Of a DNA stretch of 64,000 nt, positions 46,901-55,672 are shown in pieces. The stretch spans positions 1,924,501 through 1,988,500 of the forward strand of contig NZ_CP110848.1 in the NCBI RefSeq assembly GCF_026240635.1. The letters run 5' to 3'. The stretch's first letter is position 1. Every line of letters begins with the position of its first letter. Position numbers and translations under genes: made by a program. The notes beneath the pieces are model-generated. The model saw only the letters and a program-made list of their open reading frames with translations. It made no database searches and was not told the DNA's origin. Source of the DNA: Trichothermofontia sichuanensis B231 (lineage in GTDB: Bacteria > Cyanobacteriota > Cyanobacteriia > B231).

Positions 46901-48419
46901 GATTCAGGGTATAAATAATGGCGGGACTGCTGGCCAACAGGGTTTGCAACTGTCCCTGAAGACTCAGGAGGCTCAATTCCGCCTGTTTGCGATCGGTGAT
47001 ATCGATCATCACCCCCCGTAACTTCGTGGGTTTGCCCTTTTCCCGTACCACTTTGACCGTGTCCCGTAGCCAGATGACCCGGTTATCGGCGGTGATCATG
47101 CGATACTCAATTTCACGGGGGGGCAGGGGACAGGCATGGCCCGCCGATTCTCGTCGCATCTCTGCCGCAGCAACCGCTTGTTGATAGTGTTCCAGGACCC
47201 AATCGCGATCGTTGGGATGAAGCTGCTGGGACCAAAAGTGCGGGTTGTCTAACCAGACCGAAACGGGATACCCCAACAGCCGCTCCGCAGTTTGGCTGAT
47301 AAAACTAAAGCGGAAACCGGCCTGCCACTCCGCTTCCCAAACCAGGCTATCGAGGGAATTGACCAGGTCTTCATACTGCTGCTGTGACTGCCGGAGGGCC
47401 TGCTCCGCCTGCTTGCGATCGCTAATATCCTGTTTGATCGCCACAAAATGGGTAATAGTCCCCTGCTCGTCGAAGACGGGGGCGATCGCCATCTCCTCTG
47501 TATAGGTACTGCCATCCTTGCGACGGTTAATTAATTCCCCAGACCAGACCTGCCCAGCCAGAATCGTGGCCCATAGCTGCTCATAGAGGGCGGGGGGATT
47601 CAACCCTGACTTCACCAACTCGCCGGGTTTGTGGTTAATCGCATCCGCAAAGGTATAACCCGTCAACCGGGTAAAGGCAGGGTTACACCACTGGATTACA
47701 CCCTGGCGATCGGTGATCACAATCGCATTGGCAGCCGCTTCAAGGGCTGCACTCTGGAGGCGCGATTGCTCGGCCAGCACTTGAGCCGCCTCCGTTAGCT
47801 TATCTAACGTAGATAACATCAATGCCTGGAACGATCGTCGTGTCGTCTGGACACAGACAGCGCACAGGGGATCCTCCCCGGCGGGGGGCACTGCTTCACA
47901 CGCAGCCGCGTTACCCGTCGTTGCCGCGGTCGTTGTCGCCTGCGTGGGTGGCAACTGTAACTGTAATTCGAGTAAGTGGTGGTTAGGCAAGAAGTGGGGG
48001 GTCACGTGCCATGCCAACGGTGCCCCGGTGAGATTGTCACTGGGCAGAGGTCGCTGCGGCCATTCACCGTATACAGGTGCAGTTAATTGCAACCAATCCA
48101 AACGCGTTACTTCATACGCGGCAGCTGGCAGGATCGTATTGACCTCAACCCCGATCCAATGGTCAGTCAGCTTCGTTAGCGGTCCATTCGCTGCGTGTTT
48201 CCATAGCTGTCCCAGTAAATGCACTGCTGCGTCATTGGCCGCCGCGATCGCCCCCACGGTGTTGACAATGATTAGGGCCGTTGTCGAGCGTTCGAATAGC
48301 ACCCGGAGGGGTCCCTCTGCGAGGTCTGGCAGGGCTGATAGGTCAGCAATCGGCATCGGTAGGTCTTCAGGAACAGGCAATGTGGGTAAACAGGGACAAC
48401 TATGGAGCAGGTGGTTCAT
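43959..48419 (-). CDS. multi-PAS/GAF sensor histidine kinase
   Basis: About 1486 aa from ATG 48419 (MNHLLHS); the frame extends to TTG 48488 with in-frame ATGs at 48473 and 48461, and the true start is uncertain. No membrane span, so cytoplasmic. Order: six PAS modules ~30-880, GAF ~900-1075, a coiled linker with GAF-like ~1110-1270, HisKA with SHELRTPMTNIK, HATPase with GTGLGLALVKKL. The first GAF has ...LPTCYQHKL...VRANLVIPI, near the chromophore-Cys position but without the usual Cys-His pair, so bilin binding is doubtful. The C-terminal ~400 residues are a close paralogue of the GAF-kinase half of the protein at 15347-17173. Confidence 0.88.
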   Translation of the reverse strand: MNHLLHSCPCLPTLPVPEDLPMPIADLSALPDLAEGPLRVLFERSTTALIIVNTVGAIAAANDAAVHLLGQLWKHAANGPLTKLTDHWIGVEVNTILPAAAYEVTRLDWLQLTAPVYGEWPQRPLPSDNLTGAPLAWHVTPHFLPNHHLLELQLQLPPTQATTTAATTGNAAACEAVPPAGEDPLCAVCVQTTRRSFQALMLSTLDKLTEAAQVLAEQSRLQSAALEAAANAIVITDRQGVIQWCNPAFTRLTGYTFADAINHKPGELVKSGLNPPALYEQLWATILAGQVWSGELINRRKDGSTYTEEMAIAPVFDEQGTITHFVAIKQDISDRKQAEQALRQSQQQYEDLVNSLDSLVWEAEWQAGFRFSFISQTAERLLGYPVSVWLDNPHFWSQQLHPNDRDWVLEHYQQAVAAAEMRRESAGHACPLPPREIEYRMITADNRVIWLRDTVKVVREKGKPTKLRGVMIDITDRKQAELSLLSLQGQLQTLLASSPAIIYTLNPADWRQVLFISENLEPLLGYDPDRVLAEPDGFWQYIHPDDLPMLSTLLTAWLAGGAPTCMSHQCRFQTASGQWRWLHTQLTAIHDEMGAVIELVGSLTDVTSQVEADRRLEQISRNVPGMIYQYHLRTDGSSHFPYASEGIREIYGVTPEQVREDASLALAVLHPDDREQVQQTIAESAQYLTCWRCEYRVCLPNGQIRWLEGRATPQREPDGSTLWHGYITDITERKAIADQQSAILAAIPDLLLHLRRDGTCLECILPYGSQAKQFIPIQSHIAEVLPPDLLATQLQMIEQALATGELQIHEHQLLKRGELRYEEVRIAAINAEEVLVIMRDITARKQAERALQQQAERERLMTEIANRIRQSLDVYEVLNTTVSAVRQFLETDRVLIYRLYPSLNSPDLSGRVIAESVAAGWPSLLDQVLYDPCLQADTCLARYTEGYIHNFTDLETADLPTCYQHKLRQWQVRANLVIPILQGQPPETPSGVPLLWGFLIVHHCAVPRVWQVGEISLLRQLADQVAIALQQSELYAQVRALNTGLEQQVQERTAQLQQSLSFESLLKRITDKVRDSLDESQILSSVVQELAIELQVECCDTGIYNAEQTQSTIAYEFTRSLTSAQGKTFTFAEATHPDIYPVLLRGEICLFCDVVSPPLRPDQYQLAILACPIVDDQGVLGDLWLFRARDQIFSEPEIRLVQQVANQCAIALRQSRLYQAAQRQVTELERLNQLKDDFLSTVSHELRTPMTNIKMATQMLGLLLGIKSAVPDAELPSTVYLDRATRHRLYQYFRILDQECQREINLISDLLDLTRLDVGKITLTPTCLQLQTWLPTILEPFQVRTRQQQQHLLLHLDDSLPLIRTDIPGLERVVSELLNNACKYTPPGEVITVTAAPALSPPVPTAVVITVSNSGTEIPPTEYDRIFEKFYRIPNNDPWKHGGTGLGLALVKKLVERLHGTITVHSAHQQVTFRIALPLDWEQPGA

Positions 48420-48488
48420 TCCAACACAGGGAGGCAGGGAAAGCAGAGAATCAAAGGCCATCACAAAGGCCATCACAAAGACAATCAA

Positions 48489-48990
48489 ATTTGTCCGACC
48501 AGTTCAGGGATTGAGCTTAAGGCCAGTACTGACCCAATCAGGCATCAGAAAATCAGACCTAGTTTGAACTTTGCATCTGTTTGAACTTTGCATCTGATCG
48601 CAATACAGTATCTATCTAATCTACTAACTACTGATAAACATTGACTGCATACTGACAAACATCCTTTGTCCCTATAGAAAGGCATCTCTGTCACCTTCGC
48701 TGTTTTATGGTCATTCCAATTTAGGTTGAAACAGCCCCTCACCTCCAGCTCCTCTCCCGCTCAGCGAGAGGGGAGTGAAAAACTGTATCGTTCTTATTTG
48801 GATTGACCATATATCCGAAAACGATAACTAGCAATCACTAACGATCACTACAGGATTCCTGCTTGAATGGAGGGGCGAAGTCGTGGTAGAACGCTGGTTG
48901 CGTCAGGTATCACGGCACCTCACTAAATCAGTAGCCAGGAACTGGATGTGTAAAATATAACCGATAAATTGCGCAAACCGCGACGATCGC
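48489..48990. other. intergenic region between kinase and hypF
   Basis: 502 bases without a supported gene. It holds the MITE copy at 48706-48811. The duplicated ATCTGTTTGAACTTTGC / GAACTTTGCATCTG near 48560-48600 is a short direct repeat. The kinase promoter must lie here, but no clear boxes were found. Confidence 0.4.
48706..48811 (-). mobile_element. 107-bp family MITE, copy L (-)
   Basis: 106 bp, left end TATGGTCATTCCAATTTAGG, a hybrid of both end types, right end GGATTGACCATA. TA at both ends. Confidence 0.88.
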
Positions 48991-51522
48991 TTAGGGGATG
49001 GATTTACTGAACTGTGCCATACTCACTATGGCTTGCCCTAGAGCAATACCGCCATCATTGGGGGGAATTTGGCGGTGCCAATAGGGCTGGAATCCAGCCT
49101 GTTGTAAACCCGCGATCGCCTGTTCAGTTAAAACCCGATTCTGAAAACATCCACCGGAGAGGGCCACCGCCGGCATACCGACTCGTGCCGCTACCGCCAC
49201 GATCGTCGCCGCCAGGGTAGCATGAAAACGAGCCGCTATTTCTACAATCGGCCTCCCTTGCTGTAAATCAGCGAGTATTCCCTCAATCCAGGGTTCCCAA
49301 TCCACCACCCAGCGTGACTCTCCCCCACCCATTGTTACTTGTGGACTCATGGTTGCCGCTGGATCAACCCACTTCAGTTGCTCAAGTATCCCCACCGGCG
49401 CATCCCCCGCACTTTTTCCTTTTTCCTTTTTCCTTTTTCCTGCTTCCCTGAGTTGTTCCCATCCTAAGTAAGGCTCAATCTTAGCAACCGTCCCCTGGGC
49501 AAATTCGACAGCCATCGCCGCCTGCCCCTCAAAGGTGGCGATTTGACAGAGGTCCAGCAGGGCTGCCACGGCATCAAAGAGACGGCCCATGCTGGTGGTG
49601 CGGGGGGTATTAAAACCCGTTTGCAACATCCGTCGCAGGAGAATTTGCTCTTGGGGGGAAAAGGAACGCAGGGGTGCGAGGTCATCCCGTTCAAACACGG
49701 CATCCCCCCACAGTTCATACAATAGCCCGATCGCACTGCGTCGGGGTTCCCGCACCGCTGCTTCGCCTCCCGGTAGGCCAAAGGAGCGCAGGTGCGCTAC
49801 CCGTTGATAGGTGGCGCGATCGGCGATCAGAAATTCGCCCCCCCAAATTGTGCCATCTGGGCCATACCCCGTCCCATCCCAGGCAACCCCTAACACGGGA
49901 CCCATTAGTTGGTTTTCCGCCAAGCAGGCAGCAATATGGGCATGGTGATGCTGAACTCGGATCAGGGGTTGGCCCGGTTGGACAGACTGTTGGGCGACAT
50001 GGGTAGACACATAATCTGGATGCAAATCACAGGCGATCCAGGCAAGTTGTGCGTCGTAGAGTTGCCGTAGGGTCGCGATCGCTTGCTGCTGGCTGGTTAA
50101 GGTCGCACTATTGTGCAGATCCCCCAGGTGCTGACTGAGGAAAACCTGCGATCCCAGAGCCAAGGCCACTGTATTTTTCAAATCAGCCCCTAAAGCTAAG
50201 CCCATCGTGGCTGGCTGGTCTACTGGCACAGGTGTGTCCTGTCCCCACTGCGAGCTGGCAGGTATCGTATTTTGGATAGGAAGCGGGGCATATCCCCGTG
50301 CCCGTCGCAGCACCAGTTCCCGTTCGGCCACCACCCGCACGATCGCGTCATCCACAGGCCGCAAAATCGGGCGATCATGCACCAAAAAGTAATCTGCCAG
50401 ATCTCCCAAGCGCGCCACTGCCTCCTTTTCCTCAAAACAGATCGGCTCACTACTGCGGTTACCGCTGGTCGCCACGACTGGCCTCTGAAGATCTGCCATT
50501 AGCAGGTGATGGAGGGGGGTATAGGGCAGCATAATTCCCCAGTAGGGATTCCCCGGTGCTATCGCATCAGTTTCCTGTGCCCTACCCCCTCGACGCCGCA
50601 AGAGGACGATCGGGGCCTGGGCCGATTGCAGCAAACGGGCCTCCAACGGTGAAACCTCACAATCCCGTTGGATGGCGGCCAGGGAGGGATACATCAGGGC
50701 AAAGGGTTTATCGGGGCGCTGTTTGCGGTATCGCAGCCGGTGGATAGCCTCCGGTTGCTGGGCATCGACCACCAGATGAAATCCACCTAATCCCTTAATG
50801 GCCACGATCGCCCCTTGACGAATCGCACTCACGGCTGCCTGTAAAGCGGCTTCCCCCTGGGCCAGAACGGTTCCGGTGCGGTCCCACCAGGCCAACTGGG
50901 GGCCACAGGCTGGGCAGGCATTGGGTTGGGCATGAAAGCGGCGATCGCCGGGGTTATCGTACTCGGCTTGACATTGGGGGCATTGGGTAAAGGCCCGCAT
51001 CGTAGTTTGGGCGCGATCATAGGGCAAACCGGCAATAATGCTGAACCGGGGGCCGCAATGGGTGCAATTAATGAAGGGATAACGATAGCGGCGATCGTGG
51101 GGGTCAAATAACTCCCGGAGGCAGGCCGGACAGGTGGCCAGATCGGGTAGCATGAGCGCGGTTTTGATACCCGTTTGGCTAGGGCGGATCGTGAAGCCGG
51201 GGTCAGCAGGGGATTGTCGCGATGGGTTCACGGATAAGCCAGACCGTGGCCCCTTAGCCTCGCTGATGTCCCCTGCGGGGGTGAGGTCAGCCAGTGGTCG
51301 GGTCTCCAGGGACTGAATCCAGGCGTGGGGCGGGTGCTCGCTTTGGAGGCGGTGTAAAAATTCCGCCAAACGATCGTCGGGGCCTGCAATTTCAATTTCA
51401 ACCCCTTGGGCCGAATTGCTCACCCAGCCCCGCAGGTCCAGGGCCGTCGCCAACTGGTAGACAAACGGGCGAAAGCCGACCCCCTGAACAGCGCCTTTAA
51501 TCGTAATCGCAAGCCGTGGCAA
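48991..51522 (-). CDS. hypF: carbamoyltransferase HypF
   Basis: 843 aa from TTG 51522 (the acylphosphatase domain begins immediately, so no later start fits). Makes the cyanide ligands of [NiFe]-hydrogenase with HypE. Order: acylphosphatase (GVQGVGFRPFVYQLA, residues ~10-24), two zinc-finger Cys sets (CPACLREL...CTHCGPRFS...CPQCQAEY...CPACGPQ, ~130-215), YrdC-like (~225-400), Kae1-like carbamoyl-transfer domain (HHHAHIAACLAEN, VLGVAWDGTGYG, GGCFQNRVL). No other hyp or hox gene lies in the window, so it is isolated from its pathway partners. A repetitive Lys-rich segment KRKKEKGKS lies near residue 706. Confidence 0.95.
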   Translation of the reverse strand: MPRLAITIKGAVQGVGFRPFVYQLATALDLRGWVSNSAQGVEIEIAGPDDRLAEFLHRLQSEHPPHAWIQSLETRPLADLTPAGDISEAKGPRSGLSVNPSRQSPADPGFTIRPSQTGIKTALMLPDLATCPACLRELFDPHDRRYRYPFINCTHCGPRFSIIAGLPYDRAQTTMRAFTQCPQCQAEYDNPGDRRFHAQPNACPACGPQLAWWDRTGTVLAQGEAALQAAVSAIRQGAIVAIKGLGGFHLVVDAQQPEAIHRLRYRKQRPDKPFALMYPSLAAIQRDCEVSPLEARLLQSAQAPIVLLRRRGGRAQETDAIAPGNPYWGIMLPYTPLHHLLMADLQRPVVATSGNRSSEPICFEEKEAVARLGDLADYFLVHDRPILRPVDDAIVRVVAERELVLRRARGYAPLPIQNTIPASSQWGQDTPVPVDQPATMGLALGADLKNTVALALGSQVFLSQHLGDLHNSATLTSQQQAIATLRQLYDAQLAWIACDLHPDYVSTHVAQQSVQPGQPLIRVQHHHAHIAACLAENQLMGPVLGVAWDGTGYGPDGTIWGGEFLIADRATYQRVAHLRSFGLPGGEAAVREPRRSAIGLLYELWGDAVFERDDLAPLRSFSPQEQILLRRMLQTGFNTPRTTSMGRLFDAVAALLDLCQIATFEGQAAMAVEFAQGTVAKIEPYLGWEQLREAGKRKKEKGKSAGDAPVGILEQLKWVDPAATMSPQVTMGGGESRWVVDWEPWIEGILADLQQGRPIVEIAARFHATLAATIVAVAARVGMPAVALSGGCFQNRVLTEQAIAGLQQAGFQPYWHRQIPPNDGGIALGQAIVSMAQFSKSIP

Positions 51523-51592
51523 CGTTTCACTCAGTCTATGAGGGCTGACAACAGGTTACCGCAAGGTTACTCTCAGCGGGTCACTGCTCAAT

Positions 51593-52414
51593 TTAGGCTC
51601 CCATTCCCGAATAGTGCTTGAGGCCCTGTCGCCATAGCCAGCGATTCAGAATAAATAACAGACTGCCCCAGATCCCAAAGACAATGAGTCCCTGTTGCAG
51701 ATCCACAGGCATTCCCACCAGTAAGGCAGCCGGAAAATAAATCAAGTAGGGGAACGGTGTCCACAGGACCACGGCCCGTACCCCTGGTGGAAACATATCT
51801 AGGGGGGCGATCATGCCCGACAGGAAGAGGTAAATCAGAAACCAGAATTGCTCGATGGCAACGGCCCGCTCAATCCAGAACGAGAACAGCGCAAAGGTGT
51901 ATTGGATCAGAAACCGCAGGATAAAGGCCAGGCTAATCACCAGACAAAACCAGAGGACATTCGTACCACTCGGTAGCCAGATGGCTTGGGGATAGAGCAG
52001 AAAAAATAAACCCAGCAAGGCCAACGTAAACGGCACCCGTGCTAAGCGTTCGGCCAGATGACTGGCAACATGGTGCCAGACGGGATCGAGGGGTTGCAGC
52101 AGGCGGAAGGAGAGTTTCCCCTGCACGACTTCCTTTTCAAACTCCCAGATTACCCAGACGACCGTGAGTTGCCGTACCAGGAAAACGGCTAGAAAGTACC
52201 GGGCAAAGGCGATCGCCGAGAGGCCAAATTGCCCCCCCTGGGCAGCCTGGGTCCAAACCCCCATGAGGATAATGGGCAGCGAACCGGATAAGGCCCAGAG
52301 TAGTAGCTCGGCCCGATACTCCAGCATATAGGCATAGTAAACCGATAGCAGGGTGGCTGGCAAGCGCAGGCTGGCGGACCAGCGGCGATACCAACGTTGC
52401 CAAGGGAATCTCAT
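51593..52414 (-). CDS. ABC-2 type exporter permease
   Basis: 273 aa, ATG 52414, with six hydrophobic spans (~20-40, ~47-68, ~103-120, ~130-150, ~160-180, ~230-255). ABC-2 type permease of the kind encoded next to COG4586-type ATPases. It starts 2 bases after the ATPase stop, so the two are co-translated. Systems of this kind usually have two permeases; only one is present here, so it may act as a homodimer or pair with a permease encoded elsewhere. Confidence 0.85.
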   Translation of the reverse strand: MRFPWQRWYRRWSASLRLPATLLSVYYAYMLEYRAELLLWALSGSLPIILMGVWTQAAQGGQFGLSAIAFARYFLAVFLVRQLTVVWVIWEFEKEVVQGKLSFRLLQPLDPVWHHVASHLAERLARVPFTLALLGLFFLLYPQAIWLPSGTNVLWFCLVISLAFILRFLIQYTFALFSFWIERAVAIEQFWFLIYLFLSGMIAPLDMFPPGVRAVVLWTPFPYLIYFPAALLVGMPVDLQQGLIVFGIWGSLLFILNRWLWRQGLKHYSGMGA

Positions 52415-52416
52415 GC

Positions 52417-53427
52417 TCAGAGGGTTCCTCCTTCAACAACGCCTGTCTGAAAGACACGACCAATGACATCTTCGATCGGGGGATCGGTGACGGTTAAATC
52501 TGCAACGTCTAACTCGGTTAAAATTCGACTCACAGTTGCCGTCAAATGCTCCCGCTGGACCAAAAGTTGCACCCGGTTGCCATCGAGACGTTCCAGTTCG
52601 CCATAGGTAGACAGTTGTTGCCGGAGGTAGCACTCTGCCGTGGCAACTTGAGCCAGATCCAGTTGGACCGCGCGGTAGGGGGCAAACCGATCGAGCAACC
52701 CATCTAAACTGCCATCGTAGATTAAATGCCCCTGGTGAATGAGCAACACCCGCTCACACAGGGCGGTGATGTCGGCCATGTAGTGGCTAGTGAGCAGGAC
52801 TGTCGCTCCATAGCGCTGATTATACTGTTGCAAAAATTCCCGCACGCTCACCTGGGCATTCACATCCAACCCCAAGGTTGGTTCATCAAGGAAAAGGACC
52901 TGGGGACGGTGGAGTAGGGCCGCGAGGAGTTCCATTTTCATGCGTTCACCCAGGGATAGCTTGCGCACGGGTTGGGTCAGTTTGGCGTTGAGGTTGAGCA
53001 TATCGCTCAGTTCCCCCACGCGATCGCGAAAGACCGTCTCCTCCAGTCCATAGACAGCCGCATTAATGCGCAGTGAATCCAGAGCCGGTAAATCCCAAAG
53101 CAGTTGTTGTTTTTGGCCCATGACCAGTGTAATTTTAGTCAGGAAAGGATAACTGCGACGAAAGGGGACAAAACCAGCCACATGAACCCTTCCGGCTGAA
53201 GGATGGATCAACCCGGTCAACATTTTCAGGGTTGTTGTTTTCCCCGCCCCGTTTGGACCGAGAAAGCCCACCACTTCCCCGGCTGCGATCGTGAACGAAA
53301 CATCGTGAACCGCCACAATATCCCGAAACTGACGCTGCCAGAAGTGACGCAGGGTACCCGCTAGCCCTGGCTCCTTGAGCGCGACCGAGTAAATTTTGCT
53401 GAGATGTTCGACTTCAACGATCGCCAT
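52417..53427 (-). CDS. ABC exporter ATPase
   Basis: 336 aa, ATG 53427. Walker A GPNGAGKTTT (residues ~57-66), Q-loop, signature LSLGERMKMEL (~158-168), Walker B VLFLDEPTLGLD (~177-188), switch His in LTSHYM. The ABC part is followed by a ~90-aa C-terminal domain typical of exporter ATPases of the ABC-2 type. It energises the permease encoded directly downstream; substrate unknown. Confidence 0.92.
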   Translation of the reverse strand: MAIVEVEHLSKIYSVALKEPGLAGTLRHFWQRQFRDIVAVHDVSFTIAAGEVVGFLGPNGAGKTTTLKMLTGLIHPSAGRVHVAGFVPFRRSYPFLTKITLVMGQKQQLLWDLPALDSLRINAAVYGLEETVFRDRVGELSDMLNLNAKLTQPVRKLSLGERMKMELLAALLHRPQVLFLDEPTLGLDVNAQVSVREFLQQYNQRYGATVLLTSHYMADITALCERVLLIHQGHLIYDGSLDGLLDRFAPYRAVQLDLAQVATAECYLRQQLSTYGELERLDGNRVQLLVQREHLTATVSRILTELDVADLTVTDPPIEDVIGRVFQTGVVEGGTL

Positions 53428-53609
53428 AGGCGGTTCAGAATCAAGTTCAGGATAAAAAGGCCATCACGATAGTCCGCATGAGTCCCATCTTCAAGTTGGG
53501 GGGTTCAGGCTGTCAATGGGACTGGTTGACAGACACCCCTTTTCCCCTCAGCCCTCAATCCCTCAATCAACAATAGGACGGGCAGGGAGAAAGCTGATCA
53601 GCAAGCTAA

Positions 53610-54656
53610 TCAGGGGGAGTCCTGGTGGGTTATCTTTGGGGATAGGGAAGGACTCACAGGCGTTTTCCCCACCCCAGCAGCCGGTGATACCAGCGAGGTT
53701 GCAGAGCAGAGGCGGCGTGAACGGCCCAACTCGATTGAACGCCGCTGCGGGGGATAGCCTTGGGCCTGCTCCCGCCGGATGACGCCGATCGTCACATTTA
53801 GCTGGTGGCCAATCAAAATTACCAGCGCACTCAGGTAAAGCCAGAGCAGCAAGACAATGACGGCCCCTACGGCCCCATAAACCTTGTTATAGGTCCCATA
53901 GTGGGACACATAGAGGCGAAAGAGGGCAGACAGCCCGGCCCAGGAAATGGCAGCCAGCACCGCCCCCGGCACGATCGGGGTTTGTCCCTGGCGACGACTG
54001 GGACCCAGGCGATAGATCAGGGCCACGGTAAGCGCGACAATCCCCAGGGCCAGCGGCCAACTCAAGAGTCGCCATCCTGTCAAAATCCAGAGGGAGGCGG
54101 GACAATCATGGCGCAGATCGAGCCAGCAGCTTCGCATCGCCAGCAGCCGCACGAGCAAGTCACTCACAAACACCAGGAACGAGGCGGCCACCAACATGAT
54201 CAGCGTCCCGATCGTTAACCCTAAGGACACCAGTTTGCGGTGCCAGTAGGGGCGCATTTGCACCAAGGGGGTTTGCTGAATCTGATCTAGGGCATTCATC
54301 AACGCGCCGATCGCACTGGAGGCAATCCAGATCGCGGCGATAAAACTAATGGAAAATAGGCGGTGACCGTCCGTGCGGGTCACCTCATCAGCAAACCGCT
54401 GAATCAGAAACAAAACCTCCACCGGCGCGACCTGCCCCAGGCGACTGGCCAGCCGCTCCAGCATCCCCTGGGCTGATCGGCAAAAGCTGATCGTCGTCAG
54501 CACCGCCAGGATCGCCGGGAATAGCGCCAGCATAGCATTATAGGCTACCTCCGCTGCCAGCCCTGATAACCGCCGTTGTTGCCCTGCCCGAATCGTCTTG
54601 GTCAGGGTTGGCCAGACGCAATCGACGAGAAAGTGGACAATACCGGGAAAGGACAT
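53610..54656 (-). CDS. YihY/BrkB family membrane protein
   Basis: 348 aa from ATG 54656. The upstream frame to 54860 is not conserved and overlaps the next gene's leader. The BrkB/YihY signature is seen: RRLSGLAAEVAYNAMLALFPAILAVL at the N-terminus and GTYNKVYGAVGAVIVLLLWLYLSALVILIGHQLN near the C-terminus, with about six spans. Historically called ribonuclease BN by error; the true function is unknown. The last ~60 residues are polar and non-conserved (SLVSPAAGVGKTPVSPSL). Confidence 0.85.
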   Translation of the reverse strand: MSFPGIVHFLVDCVWPTLTKTIRAGQQRRLSGLAAEVAYNAMLALFPAILAVLTTISFCRSAQGMLERLASRLGQVAPVEVLFLIQRFADEVTRTDGHRLFSISFIAAIWIASSAIGALMNALDQIQQTPLVQMRPYWHRKLVSLGLTIGTLIMLVAASFLVFVSDLLVRLLAMRSCWLDLRHDCPASLWILTGWRLLSWPLALGIVALTVALIYRLGPSRRQGQTPIVPGAVLAAISWAGLSALFRLYVSHYGTYNKVYGAVGAVIVLLLWLYLSALVILIGHQLNVTIGVIRREQAQGYPPQRRSIELGRSRRLCSATSLVSPAAGVGKTPVSPSLSPKITHQDSP

Positions 54657-54847
54657 AACACAATCGGGGATACCGCTAACGGCAGTAGGGCTAATGGCGA
54701 GGAACTTCCCACCCAACCCCTTCTGATTCAGCTTAACTGTAGGGCAATCTTTGGGTAATGGTGAGTCTACAGGGAACAGCGTAAGATGGAAAGCAGTAGT
54801 GACCCCATCTATCACCCGGACCGGGTCCCAAACCGTAGCACTGTCCC

Positions 54848-55189
54848 ATGAGACGAGCAATGGCCCCCTTCCATTCCTGGTTGCGAGGTGTCGCGATCGC
54901 CAGCCGGCAAGATCCGCCTCGCTTTATTGAACTGATGATGTTGTGTTTAGCAATTTTCTCCCTAGTTGCCTGGAGTTTCTGGGAGAGTAGCTATTTTCTG
55001 GTCGTTTGTGTGAGCTATATTCTTGGCGCGTCCGCATCCATCCTGGTCCGGGAGATGATCGCGCCCTCGCCGAATACCAGGCTAGTACGTTGCATTGTGG
55101 CGCTATCCGCCCTGATTGCCCTATTTTGTCTTTATATCGCTTACACAACGGTTCATCCCCTTCACTGGCTGAACCAACTGACCCAATAA
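54848..55189 (+). CDS. small membrane protein, unknown
   Basis: 113 aa, ATG 54848. Three hydrophobic segments (~28-45, ~47-65, ~80-100) with a basic N-terminus (RRAMAPFHSWLRGVAIASR). I do not recognise the family. It is divergent from the BrkB-like gene and 97 bases upstream of the HIT gene on the same strand; the strong hydrophobic pattern supports coding. Confidence 0.6.
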   Translation: MRRAMAPFHSWLRGVAIASRQDPPRFIELMMLCLAIFSLVAWSFWESSYFLVVCVSYILGASASILVREMIAPSPNTRLVRCIVALSALIALFCLYIAYTTVHPLHWLNQLTQ

Positions 55190-55286
55190 GCTAGCTCGGC
55201 CCTAAATCCCTTCTCCAGTCATGAGGCTATCCTGCTGGCTATTCCAGTGCTATCGTGGCTACGGTGTCCTTCTCAGGCGACTAACC

Positions 55287-55637
55287 ATGAGTGATACAAC
55301 TGACACGATCTTTGGCAAAATTATTCGCCGCGAGGCGCCTGCGGAGATTGTCTATGAGGATGATCTCTGTCTGGCCTTCAAAGACATTCACCCCCAAGCC
55401 CCTGTCCATATCCTGCTGATCCCAAAAAAAGCGATCGCCCAACTCGCCGACGCCGAATCCCAAGATCATGCCCTCATGGGTCACCTGTTGCTAACGGCGA
55501 AGCGGGTGGCAGAGCAAGTGGGGTTAAGCAATGGCTATCGGATTGTCATTAATAACGGCCCTGATGGGGGTCAGACAGTTTACCACCTGCACCTGCATAT
55601 CCTCGGCGGTCGTCCCATGCAGTGGCCCCCCGGCTGA
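55287..55637 (+). CDS. HIT-family nucleotide-binding hydrolase (HinT-like)
   Basis: 116 aa from ATG 55287, preceded by CAGGCGA. Hydrolyses AMP-linked amines such as adenosine phosphoramidates. The histidine triad [17 protein letters not shown] at the C-terminus and the N-terminal [10 protein letters not shown]...[16 protein letters not shown] are those of the HinT branch. Complete. Confidence 0.93.
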   Translation: MSDTTDTIFGKIIRREAPAEIVYEDDLCLAFKDIHPQAPVHILLIPKKAIAQLADAESQDHALMGHLLLTAKRVAEQVGLSNGYRIVINNGPDGGQTVYHLHLHILGGRPMQWPPG

Positions 55638-55672
55638 GTGACCCCCATGCCGTCCCTTGACATGGCTCTCGA

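Noticed and set aside
2234-48811. The 107-bp repeats as a CRISPR array or a family of small RNAs
   Set aside because: Copies are dispersed, in both orientations, and have inverted ends with TA duplication; there are no regular spacers and no constant promoter.
48991-51522. A hydrogenase maturation cluster around hypF
   Set aside because: No other hyp or hox gene is present in the window; hypF stands alone.
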